From Roseiflexus sp034432635 (GTDB lineage: Bacteria; Chloroflexota; Chloroflexia; Chloroflexales; Roseiflexaceae): 64,000 nucleotides of DNA. The notes under the pieces are model-generated. The model ran no database searches and was not told the DNA's origin. It saw nothing but the letters and a program-made list of their open reading frames with translations. Both the position numbers and the translations under genes were made by a program. Location: positions 1-64,000 of the forward strand of contig DAOUBK010000101.1 in NCBI GenBank assembly GCA_034432635.1, written 5' to 3'. Below are positions 43,450-51,700 of this stretch, one piece after another. Numbering within the stretch: position 1 is the stretch's first letter; the number at the start of each line of letters is the position of its first letter.

Positions 43450-44589
43450 GTGGTAGGTACAGGACGCTTGCCTGCCTTTCATCTCGCCATGCCAATGGAT
43501 GATATCTCACTCACAACCGAACACTGCCGTTACTGTCTCATGTGCCGCCATGTCTGCCCGGTGACGCGAGTGACCGCGAATGAGGCAATCTCGCCACATG
43601 GCTGGGCGCTCCTTGTGGCATCAGCCCGGCGTGGTCTGGTGACATGGGATGATGATGCGGTCGATCGCCTCTATCAATGCGCAGATTGCGGACTCTGCCG
43701 GGTGCATTGCGTCACCGACCAGCCGCTGCCCGATGCCCTGATCGCGGTACGCGCCAGATTGGCGGCAGGTGGACAGGCGCCGGCACGTGTGGCAGTACTG
43801 GATGAGCGACTACGGCAGTGGGGCAATATCTATACCGGGGATAGCAGCATTCTGTCGACCGGACGAGCACCGACGGCACTCCTGGTGGGAGCCGAGGCGT
43901 GGCGCCGTACTCCAGAGGAGGTACAGGCAGCGCAACGGCTCCTCAACGCAGCCGGGCTCGAACATGCCCCGGCAGCAGTAGGGCGCGATGAGGGCTACCT
44001 GCCCTGGGCATTGGGATTGCATGATACAGCGAGGTCCCTGGCGCAGGCAACACACGAGGAACTGACCGCAATCGGTGCGCAGCGCATTGTGGTGCTCTCA
44101 CCACAACAATTCCACACACTTGTTCATGTCTACCCACAGCTCGGTGTACCACTTCCAGAAGGTCTCGAAATCGTTGAACTGACGGTGCTGCTGGTTCGAC
44201 TGGTAGACACGGGGCGACTTGCATTTCGTCCGCTCACACGCGAAGCAGTGTACCACGATCCGGCGCAGGCGCCGCGGCTGGAAGGACACGGATCTGCGCC
44301 ACGTCGACTCCTGCGATTGATAGGGATGACCCTTCACGAGACACTCTGGCGTGAACGACGGGCGATGAGTGCCGGAGCAAGCGGCGGGCTTCCATGGACA
44401 CAGCCGGTACTGGCAGCACAAATGGCGCGGACCGTGCTGAACGATGCAATGTGCACCGGTGCTGCCATGCTGGTGACTGAGGCGCCCGAAACACTTGCAC
44501 ATCTACGAACGGTGACGGACGGGTTCGATGTACGGGGATTGTACAGTTTGCTGGCAGAGCAGCTGAGCGACTCACAGGTAGGGACTTGA
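43450..44589 (+). CDS. Ferredoxin-type Fe-S protein with cysteine-less CCG-like region (GlcF/GlpC-like)
   Basis: About 379 residues. Two [4Fe-4S] motifs are intact at the N-terminus: CRYCLMCRHVCP and CADCGLCRVHC. The remainder resembles the GlcF/HdrB two-module region, but the cluster-binding cysteines are gone: relatives have YHDPCxLxR where this has AVYHDPAQAPRL, and the CCG positions are absent. The start is uncertain: GTG 43450 abuts the oxidase stop, ATG 43489 or 43495 are alternatives, and none has a good ribosome-binding site. It is likely the electron acceptor of the oxidase, linking it to the respiratory chain. Confidence 0.8.
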   Translation: MVGTGRLPAFHLAMPMDDISLTTEHCRYCLMCRHVCPVTRVTANEAISPHGWALLVASARRGLVTWDDDAVDRLYQCADCGLCRVHCVTDQPLPDALIAVRARLAAGGQAPARVAVLDERLRQWGNIYTGDSSILSTGRAPTALLVGAEAWRRTPEEVQAAQRLLNAAGLEHAPAAVGRDEGYLPWALGLHDTARSLAQATHEELTAIGAQRIVVLSPQQFHTLVHVYPQLGVPLPEGLEIVELTVLLVRLVDTGRLAFRPLTREAVYHDPAQAPRLEGHGSAPRRLLRLIGMTLHETLWRERRAMSAGASGGLPWTQPVLAAQMARTVLNDAMCTGAAMLVTEAPETLAHLRTVTDGFDVRGLYSLLAEQLSDSQVGT

Positions 44590-44612
44590 GGCTTATACGT
44601 GGGTGTAAGCCT
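44589..44612 (+). other. Intra-operon hairpin after the Fe-S protein gene
   Basis: AGGCTTATAC (44589-44598) pairs with GTGTAAGCCT (44603-44612) over 10 bp with one G-T wobble and a 4-nt GTGG loop. The first base is the last base of the upstream stop codon. No T-run follows, and the next gene begins at 44649 with a strong AAAGGAG. Confidence 0.55.
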
Positions 44613-44648
44613 GTACTTCCAAGATCTTAGCCTAAAGGAGATGCAACG

Positions 44649-45548
44649 ATGCAGGTTTCCATGCACAACTGGATGCGGGCCGAGCCGGTCGAGACGACCA
44701 TTCGACGGCTTGCAAAGTATGGCTACGACAGCATTGAGATCAGCTACGACAGTGTCGAACTTTCTCCCGGTGCGCCTGGTGTTAAGGCCGTCAAGCAAAT
44801 GCTCAAAGAGAACGGCATCCGCTGTTACGGCTCGATCAGCCTCATGTTTACCGGACGCGACCTGATCCACGCCGACCCCGCAGTACGCGCACGGTCGGTT
44901 GAGTATTTGAAAAACTGCGTTCAAATGGTCGCCGATCTGGACGGAAGTACGATGAGTATCGTCCCTTCAGAGGTCGGCAAGGTGAAACCGATGGCCTCGC
45001 CAGAAGAGGAGTGGCAATGGGCGATTGAAGGGTTGAAGGAAGTACGTGATTTTGCCAACAAGGTCGGTGTGCGCATCGCAATTGAGCCGCTCAATCGCTT
45101 CGAAACCAACTTTCTCAACCGGCATGATCAGGCATTGCTGCTGGCTCAAGAAGTCGGACCGGACGTGGGTGTCTGCCTTGATGTATACCATATGAATATG
45201 GAAGAGGCAAACATGTTCAAAGCCATTGAGAATGCCGGCTTGCAACTGTACGACCTCCACGTAGCCGATAACAACCGGATGGCGTGTGGTATGGGCGCGA
45301 TTGACTGGGAACGACTGATCAACACCTGTAAACAGATTGGTTACGACGGATCACTAACGGTCGAATTCGTTCCACCGATTGATCGAACACCGGCTAATCC
45401 GTACAAGAATGCACTTGCCGCCGCAGATGCCACGTTAGCGCCTGAACAACTCAAGTTTATCGAAGCCCACGGCTCTGGCATTCTCTCCGAAGAGTTTTAC
45501 TCCTGGCTGGTCGAGGAAAGCATCAAAACGTTGCGAAAATACCTGTAA
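44649..45548 (+). CDS. Sugar phosphate isomerase/epimerase-like TIM barrel, second of the locus
   Basis: A protein of 299 residues with the ligands of the ketose 3-epimerase group: Glu in IAIEPLNRFETN, Asp in VCLDVYHMNMEE, His in YDLHVADNNRM, and Glu in LTVEFVPP. AAAGGAG precedes the ATG. It resembles the enzyme at 34783-35631 in the same motifs but differs elsewhere. In Thermotoga an enzyme of this superfamily (IolO) epimerises 5-keto-L-gluconate during inositol breakdown; the nearby creatininase-family gene makes that a useful precedent, not an assignment. Confidence 0.85.
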   Translation: MQVSMHNWMRAEPVETTIRRLAKYGYDSIEISYDSVELSPGAPGVKAVKQMLKENGIRCYGSISLMFTGRDLIHADPAVRARSVEYLKNCVQMVADLDGSTMSIVPSEVGKVKPMASPEEEWQWAIEGLKEVRDFANKVGVRIAIEPLNRFETNFLNRHDQALLLAQEVGPDVGVCLDVYHMNMEEANMFKAIENAGLQLYDLHVADNNRMACGMGAIDWERLINTCKQIGYDGSLTVEFVPPIDRTPANPYKNALAAADATLAPEQLKFIEAHGSGILSEEFYSWLVEESIKTLRKYL

Positions 45549-45555
45549 TCTCTTC

Positions 45556-45597
45556 AGAGTTCAGCATTCTCTTTCATTACCGAGAATGCTGAACTCT
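45556..45597 (+). other. Perfect 16-bp inverted repeat between epimerase and Tm-1-like genes
   Basis: Arms AGAGTTCAGCATTCTC (45556-45571) and GAGAATGCTGAACTCT (45582-45597) are exact reverse complements with a 10-nt loop. GCTGAACTC is then repeated directly at about 45602. It is inside an apparent operon, and the next ATG is 15 bp downstream, so folding could affect its ribosome-binding region. Confidence 0.7.
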
Positions 45598-45612
45598 CAA
45601 CGCTGAACTCCG

Positions 45613-46944
45613 ATGAAGTCAGTCCTGCTCATTGGTACACTCGACACGAAAGGGCGCGAAATAGCCTACCTGCGCGACCGGTGTCGGGCGCTCGGGCTGG
45701 GTGCGCTGGTGCTCGATTCTGGAATACTCGGCGAGCCGCTTGGCTGTGAGGCTGACATCACCCGCACGGAAGTAGCGCGCGCCGCTGGCTATGATCTCAA
45801 CACGCTCCAGACGATCGGAACTCGCGGCGCCGCAGTTGAGCGCATGATTCGTGGCGTTGAAAAGCTGGCGGCGGATCTCTTTGCTGCCGGACGTTTCCAT
45901 GGAGTAATCTGCCTCGGCGGGGCGGAAGGCGCCGTGCTTGGTGCAGCAGCAACCCGTGTATTGCCCATCGGTGTTCCAAAAATCATCGTCTCACCGATCG
46001 CTTCCGGCATGCGCCGTTTCGGTCCACTCGTCGGGCGACGCGATGTGATGGTGCTGCACTCGATTGTTGATATTCTCGGTATCAACCCAATCAGTCGAAC
46101 AATCTTCGACAATGCAGCAGCGGCGATGGCTGGAATGCTGCTGTACGGCGCAAGCCGTGAGGCTGTGACGAAACCGGCAGGCAATGAAGCGGGAGAACCG
46201 CAAACCGACATTCAACCTCCATCCATTCGTCATGCTGCTCTCCGGTCGCACGATCCGGGTCTCACCTCTCAGGCTTATGTCGCTGCCACCATGCTCGGTA
46301 ATACAACCAGAGGAATGATGATCGTCAAAGAGGTGCTGGCTCAGCATGGATATGAAACGGTCATCTTTCACTCGAACGGTGTGGGTGGACCGATCATGGA
46401 AGAGTTGCTGGACACCGGGATGTTCGTCGGTGTAATTGACTACACCCTCAATGAACTGTCCGAACCATTGCTCGGCGGTTTCCAGTCCGCTCCAGAACGA
46501 TTGGAGCGCGCTGGAGCACTTGGACTGCCGCAACTTGTCGTGCCGGGGTGCGTGGATTTCGCCTGCCATGGGCCGCAACACGCCGTTCCGGAATCTCTAC
46601 GTAACCGACCGGCATACTATCACAATCCCGAATTTACGTTGATACGTTTGAACCGCAGCGAGATGGAAGAAGTCGGTGCAACGATTGCCCGCAAACTGAA
46701 TGCCGCGCGTGGTCCGGTCACCGTACTGGTGCCGCTGGGAGGTCTTTCTGTGCCAAATATGCCTGGCGGAGTATTCTACGACCCCGCTGCCGATGCTGCC
46801 TTCCGCGCTGCTCTGCGTACCAACCTGCGTCCCGAGATCTCTCTGCACGAGATCGACGCACATATCAACGACGAAACATTTGCGCGCGCCGTTGCTGCGG
46901 CATTCCTGGAACTGATGCGTAAACGACCGGCACAACCTGCCTGA
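45613..46944 (+). CDS. Tm-1-like ATP-binding protein (UPF0261 family)
   Basis: A protein of 443 residues. The N-terminus MKSVLLIGTLDTKGREIAYL is the signature of the UPF0261/Tm-1 group, named for the tomato protein that blocks tobamovirus replication. GVICLGGAEGAVLGAAA and TMLGNTTRGMM follow as glycine-rich phosphate-binding segments, and VIFHSNGVGGPIMEELLD marks the second domain. The bacterial function is unknown, although many copies sit in catabolic operons like this one. The region 46141-46240 contains a longer linker than I remember for the family. Confidence 0.85.
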   Translation: MKSVLLIGTLDTKGREIAYLRDRCRALGLGALVLDSGILGEPLGCEADITRTEVARAAGYDLNTLQTIGTRGAAVERMIRGVEKLAADLFAAGRFHGVICLGGAEGAVLGAAATRVLPIGVPKIIVSPIASGMRRFGPLVGRRDVMVLHSIVDILGINPISRTIFDNAAAAMAGMLLYGASREAVTKPAGNEAGEPQTDIQPPSIRHAALRSHDPGLTSQAYVAATMLGNTTRGMMIVKEVLAQHGYETVIFHSNGVGGPIMEELLDTGMFVGVIDYTLNELSEPLLGGFQSAPERLERAGALGLPQLVVPGCVDFACHGPQHAVPESLRNRPAYYHNPEFTLIRLNRSEMEEVGATIARKLNAARGPVTVLVPLGGLSVPNMPGGVFYDPAADAAFRAALRTNLRPEISLHEIDAHINDETFARAVAAAFLELMRKRPAQPA

Positions 46945-46982
46945 CGCCGACCTGTCTGAGCGAACAACGGAGGTATGCTCAC

Positions 46983-47843
46983 ATGACCGACAAACTGATA
47001 TCCCATTGTCTGGCAGACCTGTGTATGCCAGATATTCAGGCGTATCTTCAACGTGATGATACCATCCTTATTCCTATGGCCAGTACTGAACAGCACGGAC
47101 CGCATCTACCGCTCTCTACCGACACTGTAACAGCACTGGAGGTCAGTCGACGAGCAGCAGAGGCAGCGGACGTGCTGTATACACCGGTCGTCTGGATGGG
47201 TTACTCACCGCAGCACATGCGTCCACCCGGCCTCGGCGCTGGCACGATCACGGTGCGTGCCGAGACATTGCTCAACCTGCTGTATGACATTGCTCGCAGC
47301 CTCATCCATCACGGTTTCAATCGCCTTATCTTTGTCAACGGGCATGGTTCGAATGTCAAGATCATCGACCCGTTACTGCGGCGCATCCGTTACGAAACCG
47401 GAGCACTGGTCGGGTTCTACAAGCCGTATGCGGAACGTTACATGGGACTGATCAAAGACTTGATGGAGAACCCGCCAGAAGAAACTCCCGGCTGGCACGC
47501 CAGCGAACTTGAAACCTCACAAATGCTTGCTCACAATCCGAAACTGGTGCGGATGGAGCGCGCAGCGAAGACGGAGACCCACATCCCAGCATGGTTTCCG
47601 CCATCCTTCAAGAAGGCCGACGGTGCACCGGACGTCGAGTTTGAAGGGTATCAGTACTTTCAGTTTCCGATGGATCACGATGAGTTCAACGATACGGGCG
47701 TGATCGGCAACCCGCTACGCGCCACAGCAGAGAAGGGCGAAGAAGCCTTCCGTCGCTATGCCCGCCATCTGGTGCACGCGATCAACGAACTGCGCAAAGT
47801 CGATGTGAAAGTACACAACCGTGCATTTGTCGATAGAGTTTGA
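46983..47843 (+). CDS. Creatininase-family amidohydrolase
   Basis: A predicted metal-dependent hydrolase of 286 residues. The metal site is intact: Glu and His in ASTEQHGPHLPLSTD, His in VNGHGSNVKI, and Glu in GWHASELETSQML. The family includes creatininase, MftE, formamide hydrolases and IolN, which opens a diketo-inositol ring in Thermotoga. Clustering with epimerase-like enzymes makes a ring- or lactone-opening step attractive, but there is no inositol dehydrogenase here. It is the last gene of the plus-strand operon, 38 bp after the Tm-1-like gene. Confidence 0.85.
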   Translation: MTDKLISHCLADLCMPDIQAYLQRDDTILIPMASTEQHGPHLPLSTDTVTALEVSRRAAEAADVLYTPVVWMGYSPQHMRPPGLGAGTITVRAETLLNLLYDIARSLIHHGFNRLIFVNGHGSNVKIIDPLLRRIRYETGALVGFYKPYAERYMGLIKDLMENPPEETPGWHASELETSQMLAHNPKLVRMERAAKTETHIPAWFPPSFKKADGAPDVEFEGYQYFQFPMDHDEFNDTGVIGNPLRATAEKGEEAFRRYARHLVHAINELRKVDVKVHNRAFVDRV

Positions 47844-47866
47844 ACGACGATAATACCTGCAATTGG

Positions 47867-48323
47867 TTACACCTTTTCCAGCGAAAAGATCTGGTTCAAG
47901 CCGTCCCAGTAATAGATGGCATAGAAGGCGCCGTCTTCCAGTTCGGAAAAGGCTTCGTCCGGCACCGTGTAGATGTTGCCCCCAGGTGTAGTTCGGTAGC
48001 AACATAGGTGCTAGTAGGGTTGTTGTTGCTGTTGCGACGGGTACGCTGGACGAGGAATGGCGCACCTGCCAGAGCGACAATCCCTGCACCGGCGAGCATA
48101 CCCACGCCGGTGGCGCTATCTGTGGCGAGCTCCAGCCAGCCCATTACTGCCAGCAGCTAACCGAGGACACCGATTATTCCAAAGCCTATGGCAGTCAGCA
48201 ATCGTTTTAGGGCGCGGCGGTCATTCGTCACGCGCACCGATTGACGCGGCGACAATTCACGCTGCGGTTGTAAGCCAGGTCTTCGAGGGTGAAGTCGAAC
48301 AGTTGCATGAGACAAGTAGTCAT
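47867..48323 (-). pseudogene. Broken small membrane-protein gene
   Basis: Minus-strand reading from ATG 48323 gives MTTCLMQLFDFTLEDLAYNR. After a frameshift it gives ELSPRQSVRVTNDRRALKR with a hydrophobic segment (LLTAIGFGIIGVLG) cut by TAG near 48157. It then continues with LLAVMGWLEL and a second helix, and after another frameshift in a run of five G (about 47980) ends NIYTVPDEAFSELEDGAFY to TAA 47867. Two frameshifts and one stop in about 150 codons mean it is inactive unless the sequence has errors. The family is not recognised. It lies downstream of the RiPP-precursor-like gene on the same strand. Confidence 0.65.
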
Positions 48324-48357
48324 GCTGTTTATCTCCACAAAACAGAGTCTATCCATT

Positions 48358-48388
48358 GGGTAGGCGAAGGCAGAGCCTTTGCCTACCC
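48358..48388. repeat. Hairpin repeat copy 1
   Basis: GGGTAGGC (48358-48365) and GCCTACCC (48381-48388) pair around a loop containing GAAGGCAGAGCC. It shares the core GGTA(G/A)GCGAAGGCAG...GCCTACCC with the copy at 48497-48533, so it is a dispersed REP-like element. Confidence 0.65.
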
Positions 48389-48496
48389 CGGATGTTTCGG
48401 ACAGGCTCTGCGAACGAGTGACGATGTGCGGTCGGAGAAACGGCGAGCGCCTGCATGCCGGCTGTGCGCTGACGATGATTGTCTCCGATACGTCGA

Positions 48497-48533
48497 AGCG
48501 GGTAAGCGAAGGCAGCGCTCCTGCCTACCCGCT
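48497..48533. repeat. Hairpin repeat copy 2
   Basis: AGCGGGTA (48497-48504) pairs with TACCCGCT (48526-48533), with the same GCGAAGGCAG core in the loop. It lies just after the stop of the minus-strand gene at 48551, so it could serve as that operon's terminator. Between the two copies (48389-48496) I see no gene. Confidence 0.65.
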
Positions 48534-48550
48534 TTTATGCCATCGACCCT

Positions 48551-48769
48551 TCACATTAAACCTGTGCCGCCACGCTTCGACAACCGCTGATCGAGTGTGA
48601 CGGCGAACGCCTGAAGACTTGTACTATCCAGTTTTTCCAGCGCATCGAGTTCTTCTTCCGTCAGATCGTATTCTTTGCATGCCTCGCGCGCATTCTCGAT
48701 CAATGCCTGGCGAAACTCCGGATCCGTCACTGCCCGCCCGATGACCCGTTCGACTTCCGACTGAGACAT
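48551..48769 (-). CDS. NHLP-clan small protein (Os1348 / Franean1_4349-type putative RiPP precursor)
   Basis: A protein of 72 residues. SEVERVIGRAVTDPEFRQ, then KEYDLTEEELDALEKLD and a tail QRLSKRGGTGLM. This is the nitrile hydratase leader-like pattern (V-x-R-x-I/L-G-x-A-x-x-D-P-x-F-R ... YDLTEEE) of the Os1348/Franean1_4349 proteins, thought to be precursors of modified peptides or short regulatory proteins. No modifying enzyme is adjacent, and the tail lacks Cys and has few Ser/Thr. ATG 48769 has AAAGGAG 8 nt upstream. It follows the large cyclase-ATPase gene by 30 bp and is probably cotranscribed with it. Confidence 0.72.
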   Translation of the reverse strand: MSQSEVERVIGRAVTDPEFRQALIENAREACKEYDLTEEELDALEKLDSTSLQAFAVTLDQRLSKRGGTGLM

Positions 48770-48799
48770 GGCACTGCTCCTTTCTGAACGAAACATGCG

Positions 48800-51700
48800 C
48801 TACAGCCCGAGCATATCGTGATACATACTGCGCATCCGGCGCACTTCTCCATCGGCGCCTGTCAATGTAAACGTATCGAATGCTCGTTTTAGATACGCAA
48901 TTCCTTCGTTCAGGTTACTGGTCCGGAGCAGTGCAGCGCCATATGCCTGCCAGGTGCGCGCCAGTTCGAAGCGATCTCGAACCGCTTCGCACAGCGTCGC
49001 ACTGCCGATAAAATCTTCCTGCCAGGAATATCTGCCGGCGACGGTTGCCTCGCCGCGCAACCGCAGCGCAATTGCCATCAGATCGTCGGCGCCGAGGGAG
49101 CGACTCAACTCGACCGCCTGATCGGCATACGCTGCCGCCGACTCCCGATCGCCATACCCGATCATCGCTTCTGCCAGCGCGTTGAGTGCCTCGATCCGCA
49201 GCAACGGCGCCTGAAGCGCCTCAGCAGTCGCCAGTACACGGCGGGCAAGTTCGGCAGCCTGACGAGGATCGCCCAGCGCACTGTACGTCTGCGCCAGATG
49301 GACGAGTGTGTTTGCCTCCTGATCGGTGCTGCCGAGTGCGTGGTGCGACTGCAGCGCCTCCTCGAAGACTGCCCGTGCGCGCTCACAGTCGCCGCGACGG
49401 TAGTGAATGATGCCAAGGGTGTTGAGCAACTGCGCTGTTGTCAACTGTGCGTGCAGGCGGCGCGATAGTTCCAGCGCTTCTGCGCAGCAGGCTTCGGCTT
49501 CGGCGTACTGACCGAGAATGGTAAGAGAGTAGGCGATATTGCCCAGAGCATAGACAATCGCGTACTGTAACCCGATCTTGCGCGCCAGCGTCTCAGCCAC
49601 GCGGTAATGTTCGAGCGCTCGCTCGTGGTCGCTCTGCAACTGCCAGAGGTAACCGATATTGTTGTGCGAGGCGATCATGCCCGGCAGATCGTCGATTGAC
49701 TCGCGCACCCGCAGGCTCCGTTCAAAGAACTCACGTGCACGAGCGTATTCACCACGCAAGGTCAGCACCGAACCGCTCTCGGCATGTAACCGGGCTTCGA
49801 TCTGTTCGTTCTCCACCGTTCGAACGGCGGTGTGCAATGCCGCCAGTCCTTCCTCGCACGCTACCAGCGCCAGATCATATTCACCGCGTCGTCGCCGCAC
49901 AAGGGCGATGTCGGCGTTAATGTGCGCCATTGCCAGCGGCGCCACTTCGGTCGGATGCGTGCGCACGACGAGCATGGCCTGCTCCAGCGCCTCCAGCGCC
50001 GCGGCGTACATCCCCTGTTTTTCGAGTACGGCGCCACGCCGATGGTACGCCTGCTGCGCCACATCCGGCGGAATGCCGGGCGTTTCGAGGATGTGCGCAA
50101 GATGCAGCAGCGCTTTGTCGTAATGACCGAGTGTGGCTTCCACGTCGGCAATTGCTGTGCGCGTCTCCCATGTGCGCGGGTCGTCGGTGTCTTCCGCCAG
50201 TGCGTCGAGAGCCCAGGCATAGTACTGCAACGCCTCTTCGTTGGCGAAGACTGCACGCGCTGCGTGACCAGCTTTCAACAGATAGTGGATTGCCTTGTCG
50301 CGCCGGTTACTGAGACGATAGTGGTGCGCCAGCAAACCGTAGTAATCGTCCAGGTCGTCGGCGTAGCGCTGTTCGAGGTATTCGCCGATTCGACCGTGCA
50401 GTTCGCGCCGCCGCGAGTAGAGCATACTCTGGTAAGCGACTTCCTGGAGTAACGCATGGCGGAACGTATGAACCCGCTCCGGTTCGAGCCGTTCCAGAAT
50501 CGTGATTTCCTGCTCGTCCAGATGGGTTAACTGACGAAGCAGCGCAATGCGGTCAACCGTCTGGATCGCCTGTAAGACACCGAACGGTATCCGCTGCCCG
50601 ATGACCGACGCCACGCGCAGCACATTGCGAGCATGTTCGTCGAGGCGATCGATACGCGCCAGCAGCAAGCCGTTTAAGCTGTCGGGCAGGCTATCGAGGC
50701 TATGAAGCAACGCCTGATTCGATTGCACGAGCACCACACGCAACAGTTCCGCCATGAAAAGCGGGTTACCCGCCGCCCGCGCAGCGATCTGACAGCGCAA
50801 CGTTTCTGGCAGTGGCACGTCGCCGGCCAGTATCTTGACCAGGCGGTCACTGTCGTCGGCAGGCAATTCGCGCACTTCAAGCACGGCAGCCTGATCATCA
50901 CCGGTCAGAGCAGGGGTCGGGCGATGGGCGCCGAGCAGCAGAACCGGTGCCTGCCGTACTGCGTGCGCAACACGCCGCCAGAGTTCGAGTGAGACCGGAT
51001 CCGCCCAGTGCAGATCTTCGAAGATGACCAGCAGCGGATCGCGCGAAGCGGCATGCAGCAGCAAGCGTTCCAGCAGATCGAAGCGACGTTCCTGACGCAA
51101 CTGTGGATCCAGACCACGCGTCAACCGGTTATCGGGAATATCGAGCCGCACCAGGTCACCCAGCAAAGGCAACCATTCGTCCATACCAGGACCAAGCGCC
51201 GCGAGATGGTCGGCGATCTTTGCTGCGCGCACCTCGCTGCTCTCACCGGCAACCAGACCACACAGCGATTTCAGCAATTCGCCCCATGCAGCGTAAGGAA
51301 TGGTAGCCGTGTAGGAAAGACAGGCCGCCGATACTACCCGCATCCTGCATTCGTTCGCCATCTCGATGAGCGCCGCCACCAGCCGGCTCTTGCCAACCCC
51401 TGCCTCGCCGACCAGACGCACGGCTCGCCCCGATCCGACACGCGCGGCATCGAGTTCGCCGCTCAACCAGGCGAGTTCGCGCTCCCGCCCGACGAGCGGG
51501 TGTGCTTCCCGCAGAAGCAACCGTGCCACTTCACCACCGTCGCGCTCGCTTACGACCCGGCAGAGTTCGAGCGGTTCCGTCTTCCCCTTGAGCGCGACAC
51601 TCCCACGCGGCTCGCACACAATCCGGGACGCGCTATTGCCCAAAGCCTGGCTGCACCACACATCGCCCCACGGCGCTGCGCTCATCACCCGTGCAGCGAT

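Noticed and set aside
45556..45597. Rho-independent terminator ending the plus-strand operon before the Tm-1-like gene
   Set aside because: The stem is followed by CAACGC, not a T-run, and the next gene begins 15 bp later on the same strand.
48358..48533. Short CRISPR array
   Set aside because: Only two related elements, each self-complementary and separated by 108 bp of unrelated sequence, with no cas genes.
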